Shown here one piece after another: positions 1-8,744 of a stretch of DNA of 64,000 bases. The DNA is from an uncultured Faecalicatena sp. (GTDB taxonomy: Bacteria > Bacillota > Clostridia > Lachnospirales > Lachnospiraceae): positions 1 to 64,000 of the forward strand of contig CAOKHZ010000004.1 in assembly GCA_948468385.1 (NCBI GenBank), read 5' to 3'. How positions within the stretch are numbered: position 1 is the first letter of the stretch; the number at the start of each line of letters is the position of its first letter. Both the position numbers and the translations under genes were made by a program. The notes below the pieces were generated by a model. That model was given only the letters and a program-made list of their open reading frames with translations, did no database searches and was not told the DNA's origin.

Positions 1-261
1 GCCGCCACCAACTTGCAGCACCGTGTTTTCCCCGATTTTCCCTGCGTAAGGCGTAAGTATATCTATTACTGCTTTTCTCGCCTCCGGGTTTCCGCATTCA
101 ATCATAAACGGGATATCATAAATGTGTATCTTATTGTTTCCATGGACTTTGTCGCAAGTTTCTTCACGCAGCGCATCCAGCGCACTTCTTTCTTCGTCCT
201 TAAGCGTTATGCCGCATCTTTTTTCCATCTGCTCCACTGTTAAATTTCCAAGTAAAATCAT
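1..261 (-). CDS. Phage hypothetical protein, 3' end cut by the window edge
   Basis: An open leftward frame begins with ATG at 261, reads MILLGNLTVEQMEKRCG and continues past base 1 without a stop, giving 87 visible residues. It lies 13 bp downstream of the primase-helicase stop and belongs to the same operon. The visible part is a mixed-charge soluble sequence with no membrane segment. I do not recognise the family. The missing 3' end prevents any functional call. Confidence 0.6.
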   Translation of the reverse strand, partial: MILLGNLTVEQMEKRCGITLKDEERSALDALREETCDKVHGNNKIHIYDIPFMIECGNPEARKAVIDILTPYAGKIGENTVLQVGGG

Positions 262-274
262 AATCCGCCTCCTT

Positions 275-2929
275 TTATTCAAATGGCAGCTCCGCATCCT
301 CATCCAGCTGCATCCACTCACCCTGCTTTGGTTCTTCAGGTGATGAAAGTCCCTGCGCCTTCTCCAGAAAAAATTCAACAAACCTTTGCACTCTTCCCTG
401 AAATCGGCTGGTCACAGTATAGGTTTCTCCACTGTGATCCTTCCGCTGGACAGCTGTAATGAATCCCTTGTCCGCCATATATTTCTTCGTTTTTCTCTCG
501 TTGTAACCTTCCCTTTTCAGGGCATTGTTCAGGATAGACGGATAGATATATGCCACCTTCCCGTCCTCGGACATCGTCCCGAAGCAAGTGCCGACCGTAT
601 CGCTCCCAAAATATGCCTGATTGGAAAGCACCCAGTCTGTTACGAACTGCACGGCATTCTCGTTTACATCCCCTGCGGCGGCAGACATCTGCTCCTCCAT
701 GATCTTCCTTGCCATCTCGCAAGCCTTGCCCCATGAATCCGGGCTGATTGAAAGACCCTGCTTTTTATCCCCGGCCGGGACGCCCCTTCCATGGAATAGC
801 CATTCATCCACCATGGCATCCGCCAGCGCAATTACCGCCACGCTTGCCACATGGCTTCCTGCCTTTCCGCTCCCGACCGATTTCACAAAATCCTGCATCC
901 TGACATACCATTCCCGGATACTGTCCTCTTCTATCCTTATCAGGCATTTTATAAACTCCGGGCCGGCATGGCCGAAGTCCGCCGCCACGTCCTGATACAT
1001 CTGCGCCGCCTCTGCCTCGTTCTCAAAGGGACCGCAGTAGATTTCCAGCACACGGGTATTTACCCCGGTCTGCGAGGTGTTCGTGGAAAGCGGCTCTTCC
1101 CCGGTTGCCAGCGCAATGGTGCGCCATGTATGGACGGTCTGGATGCCGCCCGTCTTCGCCCCACGGAGTTTCCCGATGCCGGACGCTATCATGTAGATGG
1201 TCTTTTCTATGCCCTGCTGGTTGTTCCCGGCAAGCTGCCGCTCGTCTATCCCCATGGGGAGGTCTGAAAAGAAAGACGCCGTCCTTTCCAGCCCCACCTG
1301 GGTGGCATTGAAATTCATCATCAGCCTGTCGGAATCCCCCCACGCTGACAAAGCAGCCTTAAGGGCTGCCGTTTTTCCGCTTCTGGACCCTCCCCAGTTG
1401 TACACGAAGAAAATCCTCTGCCGTATGATCCGCAGGAGCGGAGCCGCAAAAGCCGCCGCCAGTATAAAGCGGAATTTATATTTTTCCCGGTGTGGACGCA
1501 TGGTGGCGAGCCATCCTTCCATGCTCCCGATCTGGCAGTATGCAGAAGCCATTCCTTTCTGTGATGGATCTATGTCAATAAAAATGTCGCTTCCCACCCC
1601 CGGTATAAAACGGTTTCCCGGCTGCCATCCATATGTGGACGTGGAATCCGTCCGGGTAATAATATCAATATTGTCTGCCTCCAGCGCAGAGAGGAAACGC
1701 ACCACTTGTTTCGCATTCTCCGAAGTGACCGTGCATCCCAGATCCGCCAGCGCAGTAATCCCACGGCTTGTAAATACCGTGCTTCTTGGGAATGAGCATT
1801 CGATCCATTCCCCGTCCCGGAGGAATGCCACCTCTATTTTTTCATCCCCTGAATCAAGGCTCTTAAGCCGCCTCGTCAGTATGATCGGAGTCCTGCAGAC
1901 AAGTTTCGGCTCATAGCTTTTCTCGTCAATCCTGCCGATTCCTTTCTCTGAATACATCCATCCATCCGGGATGCGCAGGTTTACTGGTGCGCCCTTGATT
2001 GCTTCCGGGATTATTTCCGGCTCGTCAAGGTCAATCGCCTCTGCCTTTTTCACAAGCCCCATGATGCGCTTGCTTCCCTCTTCCTTGCCGAACCGGGCAA
2101 ATACGTCAGATGGGTCCTTGCACTTTTCAATATCGCCGCAGGAGAAACGGTACAGCTCCCCGGCAAAACCGCACTCACGGAATCCGGCCAGAACCTTTTT
2201 CATGAATGTTTCGCCGCCGCCGTCCTTTTCCTGATGGATATATATTTTCAGGTCACGCAGTTTTATAGCGTGTTCCGCTTTAAACATGGACGCTCCGGGA
2301 GAACCGACCGCTGGAAGCCCCATATACCAGAGGCTCTGTGAATCGCTCTCTCCTTCCACCAGTATCACTGCATCGCCTTTCCTGATCTGCGGCAGTCTCC
2401 ACTCGCCATACAGCCCTATCTTCCCTGCGCTTCCCCATTTCCACTTGAACTGCTTCCTTGCATACCGCTTTCTGGTTGCGCCCTCGCTGCCATCCTCATT
2501 GAAGTATGGGATTTTCAGGTAAGTTGTACCGTCCCGGTCTTTCCCGGTCATAACCCTGCACTGCTCCTTCAGCCATGCCTCCGGCAGTTTCTTCTCAAAG
2601 GAATACTGTGCCAGGGAATAGGAGCGGCTCTGCGGCCGCTCGTCCTCCTGCTCCCTGCCGTACTGCTTCAGGATGTCCTTATATGCCTCCGTGGTGTCCG
2701 TCTCATGAATCTTGGCATAAAAGTCCAGAAAGTTTCCGCTGATATCCTCTGAAAAGCAGTGCCATTTCCCGGTCTTTAAGTCGACTGAAAAACTGTTGTT
2801 TGTATCGCTGTGGAAAGGGCAAAGCCCGGTCATGTGGCCGTTGACGATTCTTGCCTTTTTGATGTACGCCTTATATTCGGTTGTATAATCTACGAAATCG
2901 TCAATATTGACCTCTGACCCGTTCCTCAT
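275..2929 (-). CDS. Phage primase-helicase (CHC2 zinc finger, Toprim, DUF927 ATPase)
   Basis: This is a large replication protein of about 884 residues. Near the N-terminus is a CHC2-type zinc motif (CPFH around residue 37, WHCF around 57), as in DnaG-family primases. A Toprim-like VEGESD follows around residue 192. The C-terminal half has a Walker A loop (GGSRSGKT, around residue 515) in a DUF927-like superfamily 3/RecA-like helicase context. It probably primes and unwinds phage DNA at replication initiation. I chose the ATG at 2929 because GGAGG lies 9 bases upstream; an ATG at 2956 is also possible. The start overlaps the end of the upstream gene by 29 bp, implying translational coupling. 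Domain assignment is by motif, not alignment. Confidence 0.85.
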   Translation of the reverse strand: MRNGSEVNIDDFVDYTTEYKAYIKKARIVNGHMTGLCPFHSDTNNSFSVDLKTGKWHCFSEDISGNFLDFYAKIHETDTTEAYKDILKQYGREQEDERPQSRSYSLAQYSFEKKLPEAWLKEQCRVMTGKDRDGTTYLKIPYFNEDGSEGATRKRYARKQFKWKWGSAGKIGLYGEWRLPQIRKGDAVILVEGESDSQSLWYMGLPAVGSPGASMFKAEHAIKLRDLKIYIHQEKDGGGETFMKKVLAGFRECGFAGELYRFSCGDIEKCKDPSDVFARFGKEEGSKRIMGLVKKAEAIDLDEPEIIPEAIKGAPVNLRIPDGWMYSEKGIGRIDEKSYEPKLVCRTPIILTRRLKSLDSGDEKIEVAFLRDGEWIECSFPRSTVFTSRGITALADLGCTVTSENAKQVVRFLSALEADNIDIITRTDSTSTYGWQPGNRFIPGVGSDIFIDIDPSQKGMASAYCQIGSMEGWLATMRPHREKYKFRFILAAAFAAPLLRIIRQRIFFVYNWGGSRSGKTAALKAALSAWGDSDRLMMNFNATQVGLERTASFFSDLPMGIDERQLAGNNQQGIEKTIYMIASGIGKLRGAKTGGIQTVHTWRTIALATGEEPLSTNTSQTGVNTRVLEIYCGPFENEAEAAQMYQDVAADFGHAGPEFIKCLIRIEEDSIREWYVRMQDFVKSVGSGKAGSHVASVAVIALADAMVDEWLFHGRGVPAGDKKQGLSISPDSWGKACEMARKIMEEQMSAAAGDVNENAVQFVTDWVLSNQAYFGSDTVGTCFGTMSEDGKVAYIYPSILNNALKREGYNERKTKKYMADKGFITAVQRKDHSGETYTVTSRFQGRVQRFVEFFLEKAQGLSSPEEPKQGEWMQLDEDAELPFE

Positions 2930-3587
2930 TCGCCGCAGCCTCCGTTTCCTCGACATACTTTGCAGCCGACTCCCTGGTGAAATCCAGCCGTTCTGGCTTC
3001 AGGCCAAGGTGCAGCACCGCATAATCAATGTCTGCCCTCATGCCCTCTGAAATCCTGCCGTCAATGACCGCCAGAACTACCCGGTCGCACTGATCCATGG
3101 CAATATGCCCTGCCTCGATCCCGAAGTCCCTCTCAAATCCATGGTCAAGCATGAACATGGGAAAATAAAGGTGCGGCAGGATTGGGATGTCCCCCGTCCT
3201 TAAGAATTCGTTCCTGGCGAGACTTCTTGCGAATCGGTTGTTGAACACCAGCCACTCATCACCCTCGGCGTGGTGCTGGCTGATGATGAACACCTTCTGT
3301 GATGCCCTCGGATGCATATTCCCACCCTCGTCTGCAGCGCAAAGCCCAGCGTAATGGTAAGGCTCGTCCTCATTATCCCTGCTGAACGTATGAAAAAGCC
3401 TCTGCTGCCCTATGTAATGCTGTGAAAATGCCAGTGGGTTCTGCAGAATATTTTTTGTATCGTCAATCTCTCCATCCATAATCCCAAGGATGTCCGTAAT
3501 GACACGCTGGTCGCACTCATCGCCCCGGCGCAGCACGTTTTCATCCGTGCCGCCCGGAAACATGTCCCTTGTAATCCGTCTTCCCAT
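2901..3587 (-). CDS. Phage protein with nucleoside 2-deoxyribosyltransferase-like (DUF4406/DUF7768-type) domain
   Basis: The 228-residue protein has an N-terminal segment of unknown type. A C-terminal half carries hallmarks of the DUF4406/DUF7768 group: VFIISQHH, then ARSLARNEFLRTGDIPILPH, then CDRVVLAVIDGRISEGM and AD.DYA. In that family the GxxSxGM-like turn and upstream acidic residues bind nucleoside or nucleotide. Phage members are thought to act on nucleotides, but function is mostly untested. It lies between ssb and the primase gene, consistent with a role in phage DNA or nucleotide metabolism. An alternative is a purely structural Rossmann-like replication accessory. Confidence 0.6.
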   Translation of the reverse strand: MGRRITRDMFPGGTDENVLRRGDECDQRVITDILGIMDGEIDDTKNILQNPLAFSQHYIGQQRLFHTFSRDNEDEPYHYAGLCAADEGGNMHPRASQKVFIISQHHAEGDEWLVFNNRFARSLARNEFLRTGDIPILPHLYFPMFMLDHGFERDFGIEAGHIAMDQCDRVVLAVIDGRISEGMRADIDYAVLHLGLKPERLDFTRESAAKYVEETEAAANEERVRGQY

Positions 3588-3601
3588 ACCGTCACTCCTT
3601 T

Positions 3602-4033
3602 CTAATTGAACGGAAGCTCTTCATCGATCCCGTCCGGGATGTTCATAAATCCATCGTCACCCGTTGTTGGCGGCGTGTTCCTGCCGCCCCCGTTCCCTCC
3701 GCTGCTGCCGGAGGATGAATTCTTGCTTTCCACGAATTCCACCTCTTCAGCGACAACATCCGTGGTATACACCTTCTGGCCGTCCCGGTTCGTATAACTC
3801 CCGGTCTGGATGCGCCCGACAATCCCTATCCGCATACCCTTGTGGAAATACTTGTCTATAAACTCCGCCGTCTTCCCCCACGCAATGCAGGAAGGGAAAT
3901 CTGCCGTCACCTCATCACCATCCCTCTTGAAACGGCGATCCACCGCCAGATTAAAACGCACATAGCTGGAATTCTGCGTTGCAGAAAGCTCCGGGTCTTT
4001 CGTAAGCCGGCCGACTAAAATTATTTTATTCAT
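3602..4033 (-). CDS. ssb: Single-stranded DNA-binding protein
   Basis: The 143-residue protein begins MNKIILVGRLTKDPEL, the standard start of bacterial and phage SSB. It continues through an OB fold (FNLAVDRRFKR, IAWGKTAEFIDKYFHKGM, IGIVGRIQTGSY) to about residue 105. A Gly/Ser-rich linker follows, and the acidic tip ends DEELPFN, resembling the DDDIPF partner-docking tail of cellular SSB. It coats ssDNA during phage replication and recombination. Its start overlaps the end of the upstream AAA ATPase gene by 8 bp, so the two are probably co-translated, fitting an SSB/annealase pair. Confidence 0.95.
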   Translation of the reverse strand: MNKIILVGRLTKDPELSATQNSSYVRFNLAVDRRFKRDGDEVTADFPSCIAWGKTAEFIDKYFHKGMRIGIVGRIQTGSYTNRDGQKVYTTDVVAEEVEFVESKNSSSGSSGGNGGGRNTPPTTGDDGFMNIPDGIDEELPFN

Positions 4034-4967
4034 TTTTGCCCTCCTTTAACGGCTCTACAGCCTCCAATGCCCTCAGACATTCATTTGCATCCGCAAGCCC
4101 CACAATCTTCGCAGGGTTTCCTTTTGGCTCGTACTGCTTCAGCACCCTCATCAGCTCCTTATTCTTCTGGCCGCCCAGCTCCTTGCACTTTTTGATGATG
4201 GCATCCTTGGTCTCCGCCAGCTTCTCAGCCTCCACTTCGTCCGTTGTCTTCCGCTGTTTTGCCGGAGCGTCCCCCTTGATTGACCACTCATAGAGTTTCT
4301 CGCCGGATTTCTCCGTCAGCACTTCATTCAGTTCAAAAAGATGCGTGTTGTCCTTTTCCGCATGGGCAAGGTGGGAATCCTGATCCAGCATGAAAGCCAC
4401 GGTGTACTCATACTGGATATCCTTATCCTGCTGCGCACCCATTCCGACCTTTTTAGGCACTTGCTTTCCGCTCTTTTCCTCCATGATGTACTCATCTTTT
4501 CCCCGTGCGGTTGCCACCACATGGATCGGGGAGAAAAGGATCTTCTCCATGAGTTTCCTATGCTTCGGCTTCCATTTTCCCCATGCCTGGAAGCTGGTCA
4601 TCCTCGGCTCGTTATTCACCTGTTCATTGACCCACGTCCATACATGGGTAAGGGAATCCACAATCAGCACCTTATAGCCGCTGGAAATCGCAAGGTTGAC
4701 CGCCTCCATATAGGTATCAATGGAAAATTCCTCAAGGTCTATAAGGTCATACTGGAATTCATCTGCATAGTAATTGTTCCTGGTCCCTTCTGAACCGATG
4801 TATGCAATCTTGCTTCCCCCTGCCCCGACTGCCCCGATTTTCTCTGCGATCCCAGTTGCCACACGGAGCGCAGAGTAGCTTTTGCCGCTTCCGCTGGGAC
4901 CGGTAATCACTGCCTTGATATATACCTGGTCACGCTTCGCTGTCTTAAATTCCATCTTCTTAGCCAT
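4026..4967 (-). CDS. Phage AAA ATPase, Sak4/RecA-like recombination protein
   Basis: The 313-residue protein has a Walker A motif (TGPSGSGKSYSALR, residues about 22-35) and a Walker B-like strand (YKVLIVDSLTHVW, about 97-109). A conserved HVVATARGKDEYI follows. This arrangement fits the phage AAA_24 group, which includes Sak4-type single-strand annealing ATPases. The C-terminal third is Lys/Glu-rich and helical. Position directly upstream of ssb, with an 8-bp overlap, is typical of Sak4-SSB pairs that anneal ssDNA. A role in general phage DNA replication cannot be excluded. Confidence 0.8.
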   Translation of the reverse strand: MAKKMEFKTAKRDQVYIKAVITGPSGSGKSYSALRVATGIAEKIGAVGAGGSKIAYIGSEGTRNNYYADEFQYDLIDLEEFSIDTYMEAVNLAISSGYKVLIVDSLTHVWTWVNEQVNNEPRMTSFQAWGKWKPKHRKLMEKILFSPIHVVATARGKDEYIMEEKSGKQVPKKVGMGAQQDKDIQYEYTVAFMLDQDSHLAHAEKDNTHLFELNEVLTEKSGEKLYEWSIKGDAPAKQRKTTDEVEAEKLAETKDAIIKKCKELGGQKNKELMRVLKQYEPKGNPAKIVGLADANECLRALEAVEPLKEGKNE

Positions 4968-4969
4968 GT

Positions 4970-5428
4970 CTATTCCTCCTCATTCTCCGGCTCTGAAAAC
5001 CCGTCTTCATCCATCTTTTCCGCATATTCTTCCAGCGGAGTGCGGAAACTCCCTGCCCCTTCATAAAGGTCATCGCCGATCCGTTTCGCCCAAGCCGCCA
5101 TGGTGACCGCCGCCACGATGGTATCCGCAAGCGCATTGGATATGCTCTCCGCCCTTTCAATTGCCCGGATATCATCATCCGATGAAAGGTTTGTCAGGAA
5201 ATTTTTCATTCCGTCACCGACCGCCTTCGTCTGGAGGTTCAGGACGCACATCGCTTCCGCAAGGATGCCGTACCCCTCGTGACGGTTCTTGACCACTCCG
5301 GGCTTTTGCGCCTTTACGATGTCATGCGCAAAATCGATCATGATATTCGTGTTCTCTTCCAGACTTCTTTCTGAAGAGAGGCGGCAGTCCAGCTGGTACT
5401 GCCCGTTTTCATCTGTCTCTTTATACAT
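4970..5428 (-). CDS. Phage hypothetical protein in recombination operon
   Basis: A 152-residue acidic protein begins MYKETDENGQYQLDCRL. The middle (residues about 55-110) is predicted helical and rich in Ala (ISNALADTIVAAVTMAAWAKRIG). The tail is strongly acidic, ending ENEEE. No catalytic motif or membrane segment is evident. It sits between the Gp157-like gene (8-bp overlap) and the Sak4-like ATPase (2-bp gap), so it is surely co-expressed with the recombination genes. I do not recognise the family. A role as a partner or inhibitor of host functions is only a guess. Confidence 0.6.
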   Translation of the reverse strand: MYKETDENGQYQLDCRLSSERSLEENTNIMIDFAHDIVKAQKPGVVKNRHEGYGILAEAMCVLNLQTKAVGDGMKNFLTNLSSDDDIRAIERAESISNALADTIVAAVTMAAWAKRIGDDLYEGAGSFRTPLEEYAEKMDEDGFSEPENEEE

Positions 5429-5900
5429 TCTTTCCCCTCCTCTTAAATGCTTCTTTCAGCTTGTCCTGCTTATCGCTGGCTTTTTTTGTCCGGCTTACGA
5501 TAATCTCATCATAGACATTCAGGATTTCACGGACTTCGTCCGGGATGCCTTCATCGCTCTCCGCAACTTCCTTCATGGTGGAATTGAGCGTCCTCCAGTC
5601 CACGGTTTCCTTTACGATTTCCCCGAATCCGTTCTCCTTCAGGATTTCAATTTTGTCCAGCCCTTCCGCTTCCAAGTCCTCCTGCTCCCGGAAACTGTAT
5701 TTGCCCTGGACTTTCGGCGAGTAAACGAAGCCGTCATTGGATGCACTGTCCTCCCCGATCTCCGTGATCGCCTCCGCAAGGTCAATCTGGATCTGCTTGT
5801 ATTCCTCCTCCGCAGCGGTTTTTTCCTTTGCCAGACGCTCTTTCCTTGCCCGGATTTCTTCATACTTCTCAATCAGCTCTTTTACTTTTCCCTGTGCCAT
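5421..5900 (-). CDS. Phage coiled-coil protein, Gp157-like
   Basis: A 159-residue protein opens with a long charged coiled-coil helix (MAQGKVKELIEKYEEIRARK to about residue 50). A mixed domain follows containing PKVQGKYSFREQ and VDWRTLNSTMKEV. The layout and its position between helicase and ATPase genes resemble the Siphovirus Gp157 family of early phage proteins. That family has been linked to phage resistance or recombination, but its biochemistry is unclear. The match rests on architecture and context only, so the family call is tentative. The end overlaps the next gene by 8 bp. Confidence 0.55.
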   Translation of the reverse strand: MAQGKVKELIEKYEEIRARKERLAKEKTAAEEEYKQIQIDLAEAITEIGEDSASNDGFVYSPKVQGKYSFREQEDLEAEGLDKIEILKENGFGEIVKETVDWRTLNSTMKEVAESDEGIPDEVREILNVYDEIIVSRTKKASDKQDKLKEAFKRRGKNV

Positions 5901-5911
5901 TTTTATCCTCC

Positions 5912-7276
5912 TTATTTGAAAAATTCCTTCCAGTTATCCACAATCTTTGTTGCCAAGTCCTCTTTTTTCCGCAGGGCTTTCGTGATCTTCTCGTCCACGC
6001 TGTCCTGAACCACAAGGTCTATATAGGTACATACATTTCTCTGCCCAATCCTATGAATCCGGGAAAGACTCTGCTCATATGTTGCATAGTTGTAATTTTT
6101 GCTGTAATAGACGCAAGTGTCTGCCGCTGTAAGCGTAATGCCCGTCCCGGCAGTATCAATCTGCCCGATGAACAGTACGGTATCCGCATCCGTCTGGAAC
6201 TGCTTCACGATGCCGCCACGGTCTTCCTTCTTAATCGCCCCATAGATGCTGACCGCTTTCTTCCCCTTTGGCAGCGTCTTTTCTGCCAGCTTTATAATTG
6301 CCTCAACCTCTGCGATAAACCTTGCAAATACGACCAGCTTTTTTCCTGCTTCCACAACATAGTCCTCTATGATATCCTTCAGGGCATCCAGCTTCGCCGT
6401 ACTTACCAGTTCCGGCTTGTCCGAGTCATCCTTTACGAGGAATCCCCCGGTCAGTTGCTGCAGCCGCAGGAGGCGTGTCAGGACTGTCGTTGCCGATATC
6501 TGTCCTCCGCTTTCCAGCTCCGCCACAGAATCCCTTTTCAGCGTGTCGTACAGCTTGCGCTCCTTCGCCGACATTTCAATGTTTCGGACTTCAAACGTCT
6601 GCTCCGGGAGGTCAATTGCCTCTTCCTTCGTAATCCTGAATGCAATAGAATGTTCCTTTGCTATCAGCCCGTCCAGATCCCGGTAACGCACAATCTGCTT
6701 GTTGTTGAAGCCGCCCATCTGGCAGTAGTGGTTTTTGAATGCCCAGAACTGCTCACCGAATACGGACGCATCCAGAAAACGGTACTGCGACCAGATGTCA
6801 ATGGCATTATTCTGAACCGGGGTCCCGGAAAGGATAATTTTATATCTTGCAAGATCCCCCAGCTTATGGATCGCCTTGGACTGCTTGCTGTCATGCGTCT
6901 TGATGCGCTGGCTCTCATCGCAGATGATCATGTCCGCATCGTACTTCTGGAGGGCTTCGAAAATATCATCCCTCCACACGGATTCATAATTTATGACCGC
7001 CGCCTTCAGCTTCGGGTACCGGTAACGCTCCAAGTCTGAAATCGCCCGGAGGCGTTTCCTTTTATCGCCAAGGAGTGTCTGCACTGTAAAGGGGAAATCT
7101 GCAAATTCCTCCAGCTCCTTCGGCCAGACAGCCACCACGGAAGTCGGTGCAATGATAAGGACTTTTTTTATATATCCGCCCTTGTAAGCCGCCCCTGCTA
7201 TCGCTATCGCTGTTAAAGTTTTTCCGCACCCCATTTCAAATAGGAGTGCGAATCCTTTATTAATATTCGCTTCCAT
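5912..7276 (-). CDS. SNF2/DEAD-like phage helicase, lacking its N-terminal Q-motif region
   Basis: The 454-residue superfamily 2 ATPase has Walker A FEMGCGKTLTAIAIAG at residues about 13-28, DEAH-type box ICDESQRIK, motif III SGTPVQNN, and C-terminal motifs VLFIGQIDTAGTGITL and SRIHRIGQ (motif VI). It would translocate on dsDNA or remodel protein-DNA complexes in phage replication. The protein starts almost at the Walker A loop, whereas relatives carry about 100 residues upstream with a Q-like motif. That missing piece appears to be the separate 123-residue gene at 10836-11207 (PVKPNLYAHQTRAANMAL). The start ATG lies 7 bp past the upstream stop. Reading further upstream reaches only a short frame before a stop. 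Confidence 0.88.
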   Translation of the reverse strand: MEANINKGFALLFEMGCGKTLTAIAIAGAAYKGGYIKKVLIIAPTSVVAVWPKELEEFADFPFTVQTLLGDKRKRLRAISDLERYRYPKLKAAVINYESVWRDDIFEALQKYDADMIICDESQRIKTHDSKQSKAIHKLGDLARYKIILSGTPVQNNAIDIWSQYRFLDASVFGEQFWAFKNHYCQMGGFNNKQIVRYRDLDGLIAKEHSIAFRITKEEAIDLPEQTFEVRNIEMSAKERKLYDTLKRDSVAELESGGQISATTVLTRLLRLQQLTGGFLVKDDSDKPELVSTAKLDALKDIIEDYVVEAGKKLVVFARFIAEVEAIIKLAEKTLPKGKKAVSIYGAIKKEDRGGIVKQFQTDADTVLFIGQIDTAGTGITLTAADTCVYYSKNYNYATYEQSLSRIHRIGQRNVCTYIDLVVQDSVDEKITKALRKKEDLATKIVDNWKEFFK

Positions 7277-7283
7277 CCATCCC

Positions 7284-7937
7284 TCATTTTCCTTTCTTCT
7301 TTTCCTGCCGCACGATATAGACGCATTTGTCTATGCGGTAAGTGTCATAAATATCTGTCTCATTTTTTGACCGCCTTGCGGCATTTATCGTTGACAGTTT
7401 TTTCTTTGCTTCCATACTCGTATCGTACTCGAAGCACATATTCTTGCGGGTTGACTGCATGAACGCTTCAATAGCGATCCGCTCATCGCTTTTCTGTCCA
7501 TGCTTCGTTTCTTTCTTTGGCGGCAGTTTCACATTGTAATGCAGCTGCATACCGTCATCACTCCTTCCTTTTGGGAATACATAGTTTATAAAGTTCCTGT
7601 TTTCATCGGTCACAGTGTCCGCAATGGTAAGCCCGTCCGTTCCCGGAATCTCTGCATCAAGACTCGCCGCATGAATGCGCCGTCCCTGCTTTTCCATCTC
7701 GTGTCCTATGGCTGACCGCATATTCTGATATGCGATTGTCCTGAAAGCCCATCGGTGGAGGTCTGGACGGGAAAACCAGAGCTGCACTGCCCGGATGAAA
7801 CGGAAAATGACAACGTCATACCATTCATCTTCAGGAAGCCGCCGCATCTGCAGATACTCCTTTACCATGTGGTGGTTTTCTGTTATAAACGAGCGTTCCT
7901 CTATGCTGAGTTCCGTGTCCGTTATGCCCCCCCCCAC
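7284..7937 (-). CDS. Phage sigma-70 region-2-like protein with a G9 tract at its start
   Basis: Residues about 8-110 resemble sigma-70 family region 2: LSIEERSFITENHHMVKEYL, DVVIFRFIRAVQLWFSRPDL, WAFRTIAYQNMRSAI, then SLDA and DGLTIADTV. The remaining half has no recognisable region-4 HTH, so it may bind core polymerase or DNA without normal promoter recognition. As sequenced, the long frame must begin at a GTG inside a run of nine G (7927-7935). The better start signals, TTG 7966 or ATG 7954 downstream of GGAGGTGGAGG, are in another frame and meet TAA right after the tract. One added G would join them. The gene may therefore be switched off, or the base count may be a sequencing error. Confidence 0.6.
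   Translation of the reverse strand: MGGGITDTELSIEERSFITENHHMVKEYLQMRRLPEDEWYDVVIFRFIRAVQLWFSRPDLHRWAFRTIAYQNMRSAIGHEMEKQGRRIHAASLDAEIPGTDGLTIADTVTDENRNFINYVFPKGRSDDGMQLHYNVKLPPKKETKHGQKSDERIAIEAFMQSTRKNMCFEYDTSMEAKKKLSTINAARRSKNETDIYDTYRIDKCVYIVRQEKKKGK
7927..7935 (-). repeat. G9 homopolymer at start of sigma-like gene
   Basis: Nine consecutive C on the plus strand are nine G in the coding sense, placed at the 5' end of the sigma-like gene. With nine G, translation from ATG 7954 gives MDASGAWGGA and stops. With ten it would read through into the 217-residue frame. Such tracts change length by slipped-strand replication and are known switches in phase-variable genes. Confidence 0.75.
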
Positions 7938-7982
7938 GCCCCGGAAGCGTCCATTTCTTTCCCCAATGCCTCCACCTCCCCG

Positions 7983-8744
7983 CTACTTCCGGCTTAACTG
8001 CTCTGGGAGCGTCCTGCCGGAATAATTAGAAAATCCCTGCTCCAGATAGGTGACTTTTTTCAGCTTCCTGCCTGAAACTCCATACTTTGCAGGATAACCG
8101 AAAATGTTTATGTACCCTGCCAGATCATCTCTCTCCGCTTCCATGGCTTTTGCCACTTCAAACAATGCCCTGCAGTCATCAATGGCACGGTGGGAATTCT
8201 CCACCTTCGCCCCTAATCCGTACTGTTCGATGGCATTCTCCAGCCTATGCGGATATTTATGCCGATCCCGGTAAACCGTCAGCGTGTCAAGGTAGTCCGC
8301 ATCATTGAATACCAGAAGCCATCCGGGATTTTTCGTCCGATATCTCAGTATGGCATAGCACATGAACATAAGGTCAAATTGTGCGTTGTGCGCCACCAGC
8401 AGGACGGCTCCGTTATCAAATAAATCTCTCGGCTCCATCATTCTGATAAATTTTCGGACAGCATCCTCTTCAGGAATCCCTTCTGTGGCAAGCTGTAAGT
8501 CTGTAATCCCGGTCAGCTGGATGATTTCGTCTGACAGTTCCGGCTTAGTGTGAAGATGGATGAAATCGTCAAAGCTTTCTTCGCTTCCATCTTTTCCTAT
8601 ACAGACCGCCGCCAGCTCTATAATCTGGTCATCCTTATCGGAATCAAAGCCCGTGGTCTCGGTGTCGAAAAATACGATCCTGTCGTATTTTTTAAATAAT
8701 GATTCAAACACTTCTTTCTCCTTTCTCTTGGTTGAATGATTCAT
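7983..8744 (-). CDS. DEDDh 3'-5' exonuclease (DNA polymerase III epsilon-like)
   Basis: The 253-residue protein carries the three Exo motifs of the DnaQ superfamily: FFDTETTGF (Exo I, residues about 25-33), LLVAHNAQFDLMF (Exo II) and the ENSHRAIDDCRALFE block (Exo III with His, DEDDh subtype). It would degrade single-stranded or mismatched 3' ends, perhaps in phage recombination or editing. Its start overlaps the end of the methyltransferase gene by 4 bp (ATGA), indicating translational coupling. It is part of the 3.5-kb block that separates the two helicase fragments. Confidence 0.88.
   Translation of the reverse strand: MNHSTKRKEKEVFESLFKKYDRIVFFDTETTGFDSDKDDQIIELAAVCIGKDGSEESFDDFIHLHTKPELSDEIIQLTGITDLQLATEGIPEEDAVRKFIRMMEPRDLFDNGAVLLVAHNAQFDLMFMCYAILRYRTKNPGWLLVFNDADYLDTLTVYRDRHKYPHRLENAIEQYGLGAKVENSHRAIDDCRALFEVAKAMEAERDDLAGYINIFGYPAKYGVSGRKLKKVTYLEQGFSNYSGRTLPEQLSRK

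Noticed and set aside
5828-7039. A 403-residue frame opposite the helicase gene
   Set aside because: It is a mirror of a gene with clear SNF2 motifs, has no ribosome-binding site and no domain.
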